DNA of 64,000 nt from Pantoea sp. 1.19 (GCF_001922585.1 NZ_MRBS01000003.1:109050-173049); one strand, 5' to 3'. Numbered from the stretch's first letter, positions 20,671-30,233 are shown. The notes: generated by a model not told the origin, from the letters alone. Program-made: numbers and translations.

Positions 20671-21345
20671 ATGAATCACTGCTATTTCGTCACCGGTACG
20701 GATGCCGAAGTCGGTAAAACCATCGTTTCTCTCGCGCTCATGCGCAAATTCGCCAGCGCGGGGCGTCGGGTCGCGGGGTATAAACCTTTTTCATCCGGCG
20801 GCCTCGGTAAACCGGAAGGGCTGCGCGCCCGCGATGCGCTGCAGCTGCAGGCCCAGTGCAGCGCCGACTGGCCGTATGAAGCGATCAATCCTCTGACCCG
20901 CGCGGAGATGGAGAGCGCACCGCCACTCACGCAGCGCGCCGCGCTGCCGCCGCTCAGCGCCGGACTCCGGCAGCTGCGCAAAGCCAGTGACTGCGTCATT
21001 GTCGAAGGCTGCGGCGGCTGGCGTACCTTACTGGATGCCGATTTTCCACTCAGCCGCTGGGCCGTCAGCGAAAGTCTGCCGGTGATCATGGTGGTAGGAA
21101 TCAAGCCGGGCTGCCTGAGTCACGCGTTGCTCACCGCCGAAGCGATTCGCGCCGACGGTCTGCCGCTGGTCGGTTGGGTTGCCAACCGGGTCAATCCGTG
21201 CCTGCCGAACTATTGCGCGGTGGTCGATGCGCTGCGTGAACGGCTGGCGGCGCCGCTGCTCGGTGAGATCCCCTATTTACCCCGCATAGCCGAGCGCGAT
21301 CTGCAGCCCTATCTGGATATTGTGCCGCTGACTCGCGGCGACTGA
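20671..21345 (+). CDS. bioD2: Dethiobiotin synthetase paralogue BioD2 (YnfK)
   Basis: ATP-dependent enzyme of the BioD family that closes the ureido ring of dethiobiotin in biotin synthesis; this terminus-located copy corresponds to E. coli ynfK, whose own contribution is less clear. The P-loop reads FVTGTDAEVGKT and the switch-like VVGIKPGCLSHALLTAEAI and VGWVANRVNP segments match YnfK. The protein has 224 residues. Neighbourhood (mlc upstream) is as in E. coli. GGAGGG precedes the ATG. Confidence 0.9.
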   Translation: MNHCYFVTGTDAEVGKTIVSLALMRKFASAGRRVAGYKPFSSGGLGKPEGLRARDALQLQAQCSADWPYEAINPLTRAEMESAPPLTQRAALPPLSAGLRQLRKASDCVIVEGCGGWRTLLDADFPLSRWAVSESLPVIMVVGIKPGCLSHALLTAEAIRADGLPLVGWVANRVNPCLPNYCAVVDALRERLAAPLLGEIPYLPRIAERDLQPYLDIVPLTRGD

Positions 21346-21379
21346 ATCGGGCTGGGAGGCGCAAACCTCCCCGTTCCGG

Positions 21380-22516
21380 TTACTGGTTGAGCTTGCGGCG
21401 GGTTCGGCCTGAGCTGAGGTAATCGGCAATGTAGTCCTGCGAAATTTCGCCGCAGTAGCGTCCCTCTTCGTCGACAATCGGCATCCATACCGTATTGTGT
21501 TCGTACAGTTTGGAGAGCACCACGCGCAGGTTCTCTTCGCCGCGACCGGTGACTTTAAATGTGTGCAGTTTGTCCGCGCTCACCCCCGTGGCGTCCCGCG
21601 CCTCGCGACGTTTAACGTAGCCCAACGGCTTGCCGTCGTCGTCCACTACCGTTATCGCGCGCATATCGTGGTCGTCCATGGTGGCAAAGGCCTGATCCAG
21701 CGGCGTCGATTTGCGAACGGTAATGGTGGGCTGCTGGTCGGTCACGTCGCTGGCCTGCACCAGCAGCAGGCGCTTCAGGGTGCGGTCCTGACCGACGAAG
21801 GATCCAACAAAATCATTGCGCGGGGTGGCCAGCAGCTCGTCCGGACTGGCGCACTGCACGATTTTTCCCTGGCCGAATACCGCGATGCGATCGCCGAGCT
21901 TCAGCGCTTCATCTATATCGTGACTGACCAGCATCACGGTCTTGTTCAGCTGGCGTTGCATAGTCAAAAACTCGTTCTGGATAACCTCGCGATTAATCGG
22001 GTCGACGGCGCCGAACGGTTCATCCATCAGTAACACCGGTGGATCTGCCGCAAGTGCGCGTATCACGCCGATACGTTGCTGCTGACCGCCGGAAAGCTCT
22101 TTAGGATAGCGATTGAGGTATTTCCCCGGCTCGAGCGCCACCATATTCATTAGCTCCATCGCGCGGGCGCGGCAGCGCTGCTTATCCCAGCCCAGCATTC
22201 GCGGGACGACGGTGATGTTTTCTTCAATGGTCATATTCGGAAACAGGCCGATTTGCTGAATCACATAGCCGATATTGCGGCGCAGGCTGACGGTATCCAT
22301 CTGGTCGGTATCTTCCCCGTTAATCCAGATTTTCCCGCTGCTGCGGGTAATCAAGCGGTTAATCATCTTCAGCGTGGTGGTTTTGCCGCAGCCCGAAGGA
22401 CCGAGCAAAACACACATCTCGCCTTCCGGTACGTGGAGGCTGACATTGTCTACGGCGTTAAAGGTCTGGCCGTTTTGTTGACGAAACGTTTTGGTCAGGT
22501 GTTCTAACTTAATCAT
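21380..22516 (-). CDS. osmV: Osmoprotectant ABC transporter ATP-binding protein
   Basis: ATPase of an OpuC/OsmU-type importer for glycine betaine, choline or related solutes. Walker A is LLGPSGCGKTTTLK, the signature is LSGGQQQRIGV and Walker B ends VLLMDEP. The C-terminal third carries a pair of CBS domains (about residues 250-365), which sense ionic strength in this family. It overlaps osmW by four bases (ATGA). The four-gene order, permease, binding protein, permease, ATPase, resembles Salmonella OsmU and lies in a similar place near mlc, so I use those names; the solute is inferred. Confidence 0.85.
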   Translation of the reverse strand: MIKLEHLTKTFRQQNGQTFNAVDNVSLHVPEGEMCVLLGPSGCGKTTTLKMINRLITRSSGKIWINGEDTDQMDTVSLRRNIGYVIQQIGLFPNMTIEENITVVPRMLGWDKQRCRARAMELMNMVALEPGKYLNRYPKELSGGQQQRIGVIRALAADPPVLLMDEPFGAVDPINREVIQNEFLTMQRQLNKTVMLVSHDIDEALKLGDRIAVFGQGKIVQCASPDELLATPRNDFVGSFVGQDRTLKRLLLVQASDVTDQQPTITVRKSTPLDQAFATMDDHDMRAITVVDDDGKPLGYVKRREARDATGVSADKLHTFKVTGRGEENLRVVLSKLYEHNTVWMPIVDEEGRYCGEISQDYIADYLSSGRTRRKLNQ

Positions 22517-23163
22517 TCACGGATCCCCCGGGGTGTCAGCGCCAGCTGCAAACGGTGCAGTAGCCAGTCAAGCACAATCGCCAGTAAACAGATCATCAGC
22601 GCGCCGGCTAACAGCATGCGGATATCACTCCGGCCAATACCGTCCAGCAGTAACAGACCAAGACCGCCGGCGCCAATCACCGCGGCAATGGCCATCACGC
22701 CAACGTTCATCACCACCGCGGTGCGAATACCGCCAAAAATGACCGGCAGCGCCACCGGAATTTCCACCCAGCGCAGCCGCTGCCAGAAGGTCATGCCGAT
22801 GCCGCGGCCGGCTTCGCGCAGCCCGCCCGGCAGATTTTCCAGGGCGGTATGGGTGTTGCGAATAATGGGCAGCAGCGAATAGAGAAATACCGCACTGATG
22901 GCCGGCACCACGCCAATGCCCTGACCGATCAGCGAAAACAGCGGAATCATCAGGCCAAACAGGGCAATGGAGGGGATGGTCAGCATAATGGTTGCCAGGC
23001 CAAGTATTGGCGCAGCGAGCCATTTGACGCGCACAATCATCACGCCGATCGGTACGCCCACCACAATGGCGCAGCCGACCGCCACCAGCACCAGCCACAG
23101 ATGCTGCAGCGTCAGCGTCATCAGGTAGTGTCCGTTTTGCAGCATATAATGCAACGTATCCAT
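22513..23163 (-). CDS. osmW: Osmoprotectant ABC transporter permease
   Basis: Membrane subunit with five to six hydrophobic segments and the coupling motif GGLREAGRGIGMTFWQRLRWVEIPVALP, typical of binding-protein-dependent permeases. It has 216 residues, normal for OpuCB-type proteins. It lies 11 bases after osmX and overlaps osmV, forming one transcription unit with them. Confidence 0.85.
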   Translation of the reverse strand: MDTLHYMLQNGHYLMTLTLQHLWLVLVAVGCAIVVGVPIGVMIVRVKWLAAPILGLATIMLTIPSIALFGLMIPLFSLIGQGIGVVPAISAVFLYSLLPIIRNTHTALENLPGGLREAGRGIGMTFWQRLRWVEIPVALPVIFGGIRTAVVMNVGVMAIAAVIGAGGLGLLLLDGIGRSDIRMLLAGALMICLLAIVLDWLLHRLQLALTPRGIRE

Positions 23164-23174
23164 GTTGGTGCTCC

Positions 23175-24083
23175 TTAAAGCATGTCATGTTGCTGCAGGA
23201 AGTCGCGGGCGACCTGCTGCGGCGACTGGTGATCGATATCCACCCGTTTATTCAGTTCGGTAATCGCCTCATCGGTGATCAGCGGTGAGAGCTGATTGAG
23301 AGCCTCTTTCAGACCGGGGTGATTCTGCAGCGTATCGGCGCGGACCACCGGGGTGACCGCATAGCTGGGAAAGAAATGCTTATCATCTTTCAGTACCTTC
23401 AGATCAAAGCCTTTAACCCGGCCATCGGTGGTATAAACGAGGCCCGCGTCAACAAAATTATCGCGGATGGCGTTGTACACCAGGCCGGGATCCATCTGCC
23501 GGATCTGCGGACGGTCCAGCGACAGGCTATAGACTTTTTGCAACGGCTTCAGGCCGTCGGAGCGTCCGGCGAACTCCAGATCCAGTCCGAGCATCCAGTT
23601 ATGGTCGGGATCCTGTTGTCGCACCTGTTCTATTTTTGCCACCAGCTGCGACAGGGTCGTGATGTGTTCCGCATCCGCGCGCGCGCGCTTCATGGCAAAA
23701 GCGTAGGTATTATTCATCGGCGCAGGATCCAGCCATACCAGCCCCAGCTTGCCATCGAGGCGCCTGACCGTCTCATAGCCTTCGCGTGTCGACATCGGCT
23801 GACTGATGTGGTTAAAGATAATCAGCGACGTCCCGGTATACTCCCAGGTCATATCGATTTGCTTATTGAGCATTGCGTTGCGGGTGATCGTGGTCGCCAG
23901 ATTGGTTTTAGCGTCGACCTCAAATCCCTTTTTCTGCAGCCAGAGCACGGTCATCGCCGAGAGGATGTGTTGTTCGGTAAACGTTTTGGTCGCCATCACG
24001 ATGGGCGCCGCCGCCGCGGTGCCGGACATCACTGTCAGCAGGGTGGCCGCGGTGACGGCGGTTCGGGTGAGCCAGCTTTTCAT
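23175..24083 (-). CDS. osmX: Osmoprotectant ABC transporter substrate-binding protein
   Basis: Periplasmic binding protein of the OpuAC family. A Sec signal peptide ([25 protein letters not shown]) precedes [18 protein letters not shown], the usual N-terminus of quaternary-amine binding proteins, and [11 protein letters not shown] lies near residue 85. The ATG at 24083 has AGGGA nine bases upstream; an ATG at 24092 would place that site too close. Length 302 residues. Ligand is inferred from the family. Confidence 0.85.
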   Translation of the reverse strand: MKSWLTRTAVTAATLLTVMSGTAAAAPIVMATKTFTEQHILSAMTVLWLQKKGFEVDAKTNLATTITRNAMLNKQIDMTWEYTGTSLIIFNHISQPMSTREGYETVRRLDGKLGLVWLDPAPMNNTYAFAMKRARADAEHITTLSQLVAKIEQVRQQDPDHNWMLGLDLEFAGRSDGLKPLQKVYSLSLDRPQIRQMDPGLVYNAIRDNFVDAGLVYTTDGRVKGFDLKVLKDDKHFFPSYAVTPVVRADTLQNHPGLKEALNQLSPLITDEAITELNKRVDIDHQSPQQVARDFLQQHDML

Positions 24084-24099
24084 GGTGTGCATCCCTATG

Positions 24100-24816
24100 T
24101 CACGCCGCGGTGTGCGGAAGAATCAGCCGGGCGAAGCCCGCCAGCAATAAATCGAGGATCAGCGCGAACAGCGCCGTGGCCGCCGCCCCCAGTATCAGCG
24201 TCGGAAAGTCGTTCAGATAGATCCCGGGGAAGATAAGCTCGCCGTAGCTGCTGGCACCGATCAAGAACGCCAGCGGGGCCGTGCCGACGTTAATCGCAGT
24301 CGCAATGCGCACGCCGGAAAAAATCACCGGCGAGGCGTTCGGCAACTCCACCTGCCACAAGCGCTGCATTTTGGTCATACCGATCCCGTTTGCCGCCTCA
24401 AGCAGTGCGCCCGGAACCGCGTTCAGGCCCGAATAGGTATTGCGCACAATCGGCAGCAGCGAGGCAAAGAACAGCGCCACCATCGCCGGGCGATCGCCGA
24501 TGCCGACGATCACCATGGCCAGCGCCAGCACCGCCAGCGGTGGTACGGTATTACCGATATTAAAAATTTGCATCGCGTATTCGGCCCAGCGGCGGGCGAA
24601 GGGGCGACTCAGTAAAATACCGCTGGGGATGCCGACCAGCAGCGCGGCCAGCATTGAGCCGCTCACCAGCAGCAGGTGCTGCTGTCCGAGGTAAATCAGA
24701 TCGACCCGGCGGGCTCGCAGGGTGTCGGGGCCCAGTCCCCACGCCAGCAGGGCCAGCACAGCGGCAATGAACAGCACGGCCAGGCCAGCGCGTTTCAGCA
24801 GCGTCGTATCGTTCAT
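24100..24816 (-). CDS. osmY: Osmoprotectant ABC transporter second permease
   Basis: First gene of the four-gene operon. A 238-residue membrane protein with about six segments and a coupling loop [26 protein letters not shown]. It is related to osmW, so the channel is a heterodimer as in OsmU and OpuC. The symbol follows Salmonella OsmU and must not be confused with the periplasmic protein OsmY of E. coli. The operon promoter should lie in 24817-25100. Confidence 0.82.
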   Translation of the reverse strand: MNDTTLLKRAGLAVLFIAAVLALLAWGLGPDTLRARRVDLIYLGQQHLLLVSGSMLAALLVGIPSGILLSRPFARRWAEYAMQIFNIGNTVPPLAVLALAMVIVGIGDRPAMVALFFASLLPIVRNTYSGLNAVPGALLEAANGIGMTKMQRLWQVELPNASPVIFSGVRIATAINVGTAPLAFLIGASSYGELIFPGIYLNDFPTLILGAAATALFALILDLLLAGFARLILPHTAA

Positions 24817-25155
24817 GGATGTTTCTCCCTGACATCAGGCCATTATCGGGCCATTATCGGGCGCGGGCCGTGGGCGGCGAGCGTCCGTGTGTTATAGCGT
24901 TATCGGAATGGCGACAGAAATAACCAGATGTGATGCCATTATTTCCAAAACCGCGCACCCCGGACGGGCACAAGCTGAGGATACCTCCATAAGATGCTGT
25001 AAAATCGTATTTTGCGAGATTAAGCTATAGCAACGTTTCGTCCGGGGGAGCAACTTTTAACGAAAAATAAACAGGCATGAAACATGCGTAAAACGGGGCG
25101 GAGGGCAGAGCGGCGCGGGTATTGAAGAGAATATGAAAAAAAAGGCGGCAGTAAG
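24817..25155. other. Intergenic region osm operon/ynfD
   Basis: About 340 bases without a gene. The part nearest osmY (24890-24960) has moderately AT-rich stretches that could form its promoter. A direct repeat, ggccattatcgggc, occurs twice at about 24838-24862. No specific regulator site was recognised. Confidence 0.4.
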
Positions 25156-25179
25156 TGACACCGTCACATGACGGTGTCA
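25156..25179 (-). terminator. Hairpin downstream of ynfD
   Basis: Eleven-base arms TGACACCGTCA and TGACGGTGTCA with a two-base centre lie eight bases after the ynfD stop. On the minus strand a run of eight T begins about 13 bases beyond the stem, so it probably ends ynfB-ynfD transcription, though the spacing is loose. Confidence 0.55.
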
Positions 25180-25187
25180 TCGGGGCG

Positions 25188-25478
25188 TCAGCGGCTGGCG
25201 GCATCCTCACCGCTACCGGTAGTAGGGCTGCTGTCGCTTTCGCTGCCATCGCGCTTGTAGACAATTTTATGGCTGTCATTTTCACAATGGCCCACCACCT
25301 GGCCATCCGCCCGATCGGCCTGGTCGTTTGGCACAATATCAAGGCTGAAGCTGGCGGCCGGTACGCCGTTGTTGATAATACGCTGGCTGATATCGGCCTT
25401 CACGCTTTCGCACGATGCCTGGGCAACCAGCGGCAGGCTGCACAGCGTCAGACTTATGATCCACAGATGTTTTTTCAT
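25188..25478 (-). CDS. ynfD: DUF1161 secreted protein YnfD
   Basis: Small exported protein of unknown function. A signal peptide (MKKHLWIISLTLCSLPLVAQA) is followed by SCESVKADISQRIINNGVPA and VVGHCENDSHKIVY, hallmarks of DUF1161; the two conserved Cys probably form a disulfide. Length 96 residues. GAGGAG lies upstream of the ATG. It follows ynfB on the same strand after 47 bases. Confidence 0.85.
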   Translation of the reverse strand: MKKHLWIISLTLCSLPLVAQASCESVKADISQRIINNGVPAASFSLDIVPNDQADRADGQVVGHCENDSHKIVYKRDGSESDSSPTTGSGEDAASR

Positions 25479-25525
25479 TCTGCTCTCCTCAGGTCAGGAC
25501 TCAGCGTAAAAGCTGAGCAACACAT

Positions 25526-25873
25526 TCAGGGTGCGATGGGCCGCCCGGTACGGCGATCCAGACAGCGCAGGGTCTTCGGCTCCCAATAAGCGTTTACATT
25601 GAGGCTTTTATCGCAGGCGTCGCGCACATCAAACGCAGTATCCGCCTTATCAAACTCTTTTTCTACCCGGCTATTGACCTTATTACGCAGGCGTCGGGTA
25701 TCATCCCACTGCTCTTTTTCCTGCCGCGCCTGTTCGGTGGAGAGGGCGTTATTACCGCTCTCAATAATCAGGCGATCGCTGCGGGCAGCGGCCGGCTGGC
25801 TGAAGGAGGCGGCGGCAAAAAGCAGCGCCGGCAGGGCGGCAGCAAGCAGGCGATGAGGCACAATCTGTTTCAT
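25526..25873 (-). CDS. ynfB: UPF0482 secreted protein YnfB
   Basis: Periplasmic protein of unknown function. After a signal peptide (to about residue 31) it reads [32 protein letters not shown] and [18 protein letters not shown], which match E. coli YnfB closely. I chose the ATG at 25873 because AAGGAA sits seven bases upstream and the length (115) fits the family. It is divergent from ynfA, the same arrangement as in E. coli. Confidence 0.9.
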   Translation of the reverse strand: MKQIVPHRLLAAALPALLFAAASFSQPAAARSDRLIIESGNNALSTEQARQEKEQWDDTRRLRNKVNSRVEKEFDKADTAFDVRDACDKSLNVNAYWEPKTLRCLDRRTGRPIAP

Positions 25874-25990
25874 GGCGATTCCTTGTTTTCCTGACATCCA
25901 ACACGGTATACCTGAAAAGTATATCACCACCGGGTAAAAGCTGACCACGCGCATGCGGCGTTGGTTGAGGTAAAAAAAAGAAATCTGGCA

Positions 25991-26317
25991 ATGATGATGA
26001 AGACGACCCTGTTATTTTTTTTGACCGCACTGGCGGAAATTGTAGGCTGCTTTCTGCCCTGGCTATGGCTGCGGCGCGGTGGCTCGGCGCTGCTGCTGAT
26101 TCCCGCAGCGGCCAGTCTGGCGCTGTTTGTCTGGCTACTGACCCTGCATCCGGCGGCCTCCGGGCGCGTCTATGCGGCCTACGGTGGTGTCTACGTGCTC
26201 ACCGCGCTGGTCTGGCTGCGCGTGATCGATGGCGTCAGGCTGAGCCTGTTTGACTGGGTGGGCGCCGGCGTGGCGTTTTGCGGCATGCTAATCATTGTTG
26301 CGGGCTGGGGGCGCTAG
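25991..26317 (+). CDS. ynfA: UPF0060 inner membrane protein YnfA
   Basis: Four-helix membrane protein related in topology to small multidrug resistance transporters. The segment [20 protein letters not shown] is virtually invariant in the family, and [11 protein letters not shown] ends the protein. Three ATG codons in a row (25991, 25994, 25997) could start it; alignment with E. coli favours the second. No strong ribosome site is visible. The stop codon lies inside a perfect palindrome. Confidence 0.9.
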   Translation: MMMKTTLLFFLTALAEIVGCFLPWLWLRRGGSALLLIPAAASLALFVWLLTLHPAASGRVYAAYGGVYVLTALVWLRVIDGVRLSLFDWVGAGVAFCGMLIIVAGWGR

Positions 26318-26326
26318 CGCCCCCAG
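26305..26326. other. Perfect 22-base palindrome between ynfA and ydfG
   Basis: CTGGGGGCGCT and its complement form a perfect palindrome spanning the ynfA stop codon, nine bases before the end of convergent ydfG. There is no T-run; it may serve as a two-way transcription barrier or a protection stem. Confidence 0.6.
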
Positions 26327-26334
26327 TCGCGGCG

Positions 26335-27081
26335 TTACTTGCGGTAAACGCTTAAACCGGCCTGGGTCTGGCAAACCGGCATCATTTCGAGGGTGTTAAT
26401 ATTGACGTGGGCCGGCAGATTAGCCACCCACCACACAGCCTCGGTAACGTCCCCGGCGCTGAGGGCTTCGGTGCCGGCGTAGACGTTTTCCGCCTTGCCT
26501 TCATCGCCTTTAAAGCGTACCTGGGAAAACTCGGTGCCGCCGACCAGTCCCGGTTCGATATCGGTGACCCGCAGGGCGGTACCGTGTAAATCGGTGCGCA
26601 GATTCAGGCTGAACTGGCGAACAAACGCCTTGGTGGCACCGTAAACGTTACCGCCGGCGTAAGGCCAACTGCCGGCGATGGATCCGATATTGATAATGTG
26701 CCCGCGATTGCGCGCCACCATACCCGGTAGCAGCGCCCGGGTCATGTATACCAGGCCTTTGGTATTGGTGTCGATCATCTGTTCCCAGTCATCCACGTCG
26801 GCGCGCTGCGCCGGTTCGATCCCCAGCGCCAGCCCGGCGTTATTCACCAGAATATCGACTTCGCGCCATTCGGCGGGCAGGCCGCTTACCGCAGCGTCGA
26901 TCGCGGCGCGATTGCGCACGTCCAGCTGCAGCGGCCAGAGGGCCTCGCCCAGCTCATCGCGCAGCGCCTGCAGGCGATCGTGGCGCCGGCCGGTGGCAAT
27001 AACCCGGTGGCCGGCGGCGATAAAACGGCGAGTCATACTTTCGCCAAAACCGGCGGTGGCGCCGGTGATAAAAATGATCAT
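26335..27081 (-). CDS. ydfG: NADP-dependent 3-hydroxy acid / malonic semialdehyde reductase YdfG
   Basis: Short-chain dehydrogenase; the E. coli enzyme oxidises L-allo-threonine and serine and reduces malonic semialdehyde, part of the clearance of 3-hydroxypropionate precursors from the Rut pathway. The cofactor motif TGATAGFG and the catalytic set N-S-Y-K (NNAGLALG, NIGSIAGSWPYAGGNVYGATK) are present. With the ATG at 27081 the length is 248 residues, as in E. coli; an ATG at 27093 (MGKS) is also possible. Confidence 0.94.
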   Translation of the reverse strand: MIIFITGATAGFGESMTRRFIAAGHRVIATGRRHDRLQALRDELGEALWPLQLDVRNRAAIDAAVSGLPAEWREVDILVNNAGLALGIEPAQRADVDDWEQMIDTNTKGLVYMTRALLPGMVARNRGHIINIGSIAGSWPYAGGNVYGATKAFVRQFSLNLRTDLHGTALRVTDIEPGLVGGTEFSQVRFKGDEGKAENVYAGTEALSAGDVTEAVWWVANLPAHVNINTLEMMPVCQTQAGLSVYRK

Positions 27082-27256
27082 CGATTTCCCCATAGCGTGA
27101 TTCCTGGTGGTGACAGTAGGCCGTTCTCTGCCTGAACGCAATACCCGAAACGCGGCACCCTGCTGGTGCAGGCGCTGCCACAAAACGGTGCGTGTGGCTC
27201 TGCGTCCGCGCCGCTGGACGCGGGGAGCGTCGTACAGCCCCCACTTTTTCTGACTG

Positions 27257-27290
27257 CGCAATCGGTTGCCGGGGTGAGCAACCGATTGCG
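27257..27290. promoter_or_regulatory. 13-base inverted repeat upstream of guaD
   Basis: Perfect arms CGCAATCGGTTGC (27257-27269) and GCAACCGATTGCG (27278-27290) are separated by eight bases, so half-site centres are 21 bases apart, two helical turns. It lies about 120-130 bases upstream of the predicted sigma-54 start, the usual position for an activator enhancer. It does not fit the NtrC consensus. Confidence 0.6.
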
Positions 27291-27377
27291 TGCGGTTATC
27301 ACAATCACAATCGCGCATCCTGGCGGGGATTGTATTTCAACACTATGATTTTAATAACAAATACGCACTCGTCTTGC

Positions 27378-27393
27378 TGGCACGGCAATTGCA
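27378..27393 (+). promoter_or_regulatory. Sigma-54 (-24/-12) promoter of guaD-xdhABC
   Basis: TGGCACG, four bases, then TTGCA: an exact match to the sigma-54 consensus with GG and GC ten bases apart. It lies 64 bases before the guaD start. Sigma-54 dependence implies an enhancer-binding activator and suggests nitrogen control. Confidence 0.85.
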
Positions 27394-27456
27394 AGACTGA
27401 CACCCGGTGATGAATCCCATTCACCCGGAAATGGCCTTGTACTCACAGGATAACCG

Positions 27457-28791
27457 ATGATGTCTGTTACTACGCGCTGCGCCATTCGCGGCACTTTTTT
27501 GGATATTTCCCACCCGGTGACCACCGCCGGCGAGCTGCCCGACGCCGTCCGCAGCCTGGAAGACGGCGTGCTGCTGCTCGAAGGCGGGCGGATTGTGGCG
27601 CTGGAGCCCTGGGAAGCCGGGCAGCGATGGATTGACGCCGCGACGCCGCTGCACGACTTGCGCGGCAAGCTGATAGTACCCGGCTTTATCGACTGTCATC
27701 TGCACTATCCGCAGACCGAGATGATTGGCGCCTTCGGCGAGCAGCTGCTCAGCTGGCTGGAACACTATACGTTTCCAACCGAACGGCAGTTTACCTGTCC
27801 GGAGTATGCGGCGGCCATCGCCACAATCTTTCTGGATCAGCTGCTGCAAAACGGCACCACCAGCGCGCTGGTGTTTGGTACGGTGCATCCGCAGTCGGTG
27901 GACGCGCTGTTCAGCGCCGCCGAAGCCCGCCAGATGCGCCTGATCGCCGGTAAGGTGATGATGGACCGCCACGCGCCCGATTATTTACTGGAGACGCCGG
28001 AGGAGAGCGAGCGGCAAACCCGCGCGCTGATCCAGCGCTGGCACGGCCGCGGCAGGCTGAACTATGCGCTAACGCCGCGCTTTGCTCCCACCTCATCGCC
28101 GGCGCTGCTGGAGAAGGTCCGTCAGCTGCGCGCCGAGTTTCCCGACGTCTGGGTGCATACCCACCTGAGTGAAAACCCGGAGGAGGTCGCCTGGGTCCGC
28201 GAACTGTTTCCCGAACGGCAAGGCTACCTCGATGTCTATCACCACTACGGCCTGACCGGCCGACGCAGCGTATTTGCTCACGCGATTCACCTCGAGGAGC
28301 CGGAGTGGCGCTGCCTGCATGATAGCGACTCGGCCATCGCTTTCTGTCCTACTTCCAACCTGTTCCTCGGGAGCGGGCTGTTTAACCTCGGTAAGCGCTG
28401 GGCGCACGGGGTCAAAATGGGCGTCGGTACGGACGTCGGGGCCGGCACCACCTTCAACATGCTGCAAACGCTGGGCGAGGCCTACAAAGTGGGTCAGCTA
28501 CAGCAATACCGACTGTCGGCCTGTGAAGCACTCTATCACGCGACGCTGGGCGCGGCCGAGGCGCTGGATCTGCACGACCGCATCGGTAATTTTGCCCCCG
28601 GCAAAGAGGCCGATTTCGTGGTGCTGGAACCCGCGGCCTCGCCGCTGCAGGTTCTGCGGCTGCAGCGGTGCCACAGCGCGCTGGATAAGCTGTTTGTCCT
28701 GATGACCGTGGGCGACGATCGCAATATTGCGCAAACCTGGGTAAACGGCCAGTGTGCCTGGTCGCGTGAACAGAAGGAGGCCGCCGCATGA
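27457..28791 (+). CDS. guaD: Guanine deaminase
   Basis: Zinc amidohydrolase that converts guanine to xanthine and ammonia, the entry step of this purine catabolic operon. HxH ligands are in DCHLHYPQTEM, a further His in VHTHLSENPEE, and the metal Asp in GVGTDVGAGTTFNMLQT. Length is 444 residues against 439 in E. coli GuaD. Two ATG codons (27457, 27460) could start it. It overlaps xdhA by four bases (ATGA), so the genes are translationally coupled. Confidence 0.95.
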   Translation: MMSVTTRCAIRGTFLDISHPVTTAGELPDAVRSLEDGVLLLEGGRIVALEPWEAGQRWIDAATPLHDLRGKLIVPGFIDCHLHYPQTEMIGAFGEQLLSWLEHYTFPTERQFTCPEYAAAIATIFLDQLLQNGTTSALVFGTVHPQSVDALFSAAEARQMRLIAGKVMMDRHAPDYLLETPEESERQTRALIQRWHGRGRLNYALTPRFAPTSSPALLEKVRQLRAEFPDVWVHTHLSENPEEVAWVRELFPERQGYLDVYHHYGLTGRRSVFAHAIHLEEPEWRCLHDSDSAIAFCPTSNLFLGSGLFNLGKRWAHGVKMGVGTDVGAGTTFNMLQTLGEAYKVGQLQQYRLSACEALYHATLGAAEALDLHDRIGNFAPGKEADFVVLEPAASPLQVLRLQRCHSALDKLFVLMTVGDDRNIAQTWVNGQCAWSREQKEAAA

Positions 28792-30233
28792 TCCAGTTTT
28801 TATATCACCAGACGCTGATCCGCGAATCGGATCTCGATCCTACCCTGACGGTTCTTGGCTGGCTGCGCCGTCACCGACGGCAAACCGGCACCAAAGAGGG
28901 GTGTGCCTCCGGTGACTGCGGCGCCTGTACCGTCGCCGTTGGGCGAATCGAGGACGGGAAAATACGCTATGACAGCGCCAACAGCTGCCTGATGCTGGTG
29001 AGCCAGCTGCACGGAAAACAGCTGATCAGTGTAGACAATCTGCGACACGGGGGTGCGCTGCACCCGGTACAGCAGGCGCTGGCGGACGCCCACGGTTCGC
29101 AGTGCGGATTTTGCACGCCGGGGTTTGTTATGTCACTGTTTACTCTGGCTAAAAGCGGCGGCGTCAGCGATCGACACGCCATTGAGCAGGCGCTGGGAGG
29201 CAACCTGTGCCGCTGCACCGGCTACCGGCCGATCGTTGACGCCGCGCTGCAAATTTGCGCGGCTCCCTGCGTCGACAGCATTGACCCACACCCGGCGGAA
29301 ACGCTGGCGCGCCTGCGCGCGCTGCATGATGGCGCGCCGGCGGGGCTGCGGTCCGGCGATCGCCAGCTGTGGATCCCGCACACGCTGGATCAGCTGGCGG
29401 CACTGAGCGAAGCGCACCCTGAGGCGCGGCTGATCGCCGGTGGCACCGATCTGATGCTGGAGGTGACCCAGCAGTATCGCGACCTGCCTCAGCTGATCAT
29501 GCTGGGGGAGGTCGCCGAACTGAAGCGCTGTTATCAGACCGATGAGGGCGATCTGGTGCTTGGCGCCGGGGCGTCACTTAGCGCCGTGGAGGCATTTATC
29601 ACCCCGCATCTCCCGGCCTTTGCGGCGCTGCTAACGCGCTTTGCTTCCCGGCAGGTACGCAATCAGAGCACGCTGGGTGGCAACCTCGCTAACGCCTCAC
29701 CCATCGGCGACGCCGCGCCGCTGCTGCTGGCGCTCAACGCTACGCTGCGGCTGCGGCAGGGCGTGCGCGAACGCCGGCTGGCGCTTGCGGACTTCTTCCT
29801 GGACTACCGCCGTACCGCACTGCTGCCCGGCGAAGTGATGGTAGACATTATCCTGCCGGCAGTGACGTTGTCACACTCTCTGGCGGCGTGGAAAGTGTCC
29901 AAACGGCGCGAGGATGACATTTCTGCGGTCATGGGCGCGTTTAGCGCCCGGCTGGAAAACGGCCGCTTGCAGGCGGTACGCCTGGCCTGGGGCGGTATGG
30001 CCGCGACGCCCAGCCGCGCGCTCAGTACCGAGCGCCTGCTGACCGGCCAGTTGCCCGATGCGCCGACCCTGGCTGCTGCCGCGCACACCCTCAGCAAGGA
30101 TTTTCAGCCGCTCAGCGACTTCCGCGCCAGCCGCGCCTATCGCCAGCAGTTAGCGCTGAGCCTGCTGCGGCGCTGGTTCCGCCAGCTGCGCGGCGAGACC
30201 GATCATGTGGAGATTACCGATTATGTCGCCTAA
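28788..30233 (+). CDS. xdhA: Xanthine dehydrogenase small subunit (2Fe-2S and FAD)
   Basis: Carries the electrons released by xanthine oxidation to NAD+. The N-terminus has both [2Fe-2S] modules: GCASGDCGACTVAVG with a later Cys, then SQCGFCTPGFVMS and NLCRCTGYRPI. From about residue 195 a FAD domain follows (LIAGGTDLMLEV, STLGGNLANASPIGD). Length 481 residues, the normal size for two-subunit bacterial enzymes. It follows guaD and overlaps xdhB by 11 bases. Confidence 0.95.
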   Translation: MIQFLYHQTLIRESDLDPTLTVLGWLRRHRRQTGTKEGCASGDCGACTVAVGRIEDGKIRYDSANSCLMLVSQLHGKQLISVDNLRHGGALHPVQQALADAHGSQCGFCTPGFVMSLFTLAKSGGVSDRHAIEQALGGNLCRCTGYRPIVDAALQICAAPCVDSIDPHPAETLARLRALHDGAPAGLRSGDRQLWIPHTLDQLAALSEAHPEARLIAGGTDLMLEVTQQYRDLPQLIMLGEVAELKRCYQTDEGDLVLGAGASLSAVEAFITPHLPAFAALLTRFASRQVRNQSTLGGNLANASPIGDAAPLLLALNATLRLRQGVRERRLALADFFLDYRRTALLPGEVMVDIILPAVTLSHSLAAWKVSKRREDDISAVMGAFSARLENGRLQAVRLAWGGMAATPSRALSTERLLTGQLPDAPTLAAAAHTLSKDFQPLSDFRASRAYRQQLALSLLRRWFRQLRGETDHVEITDYVA

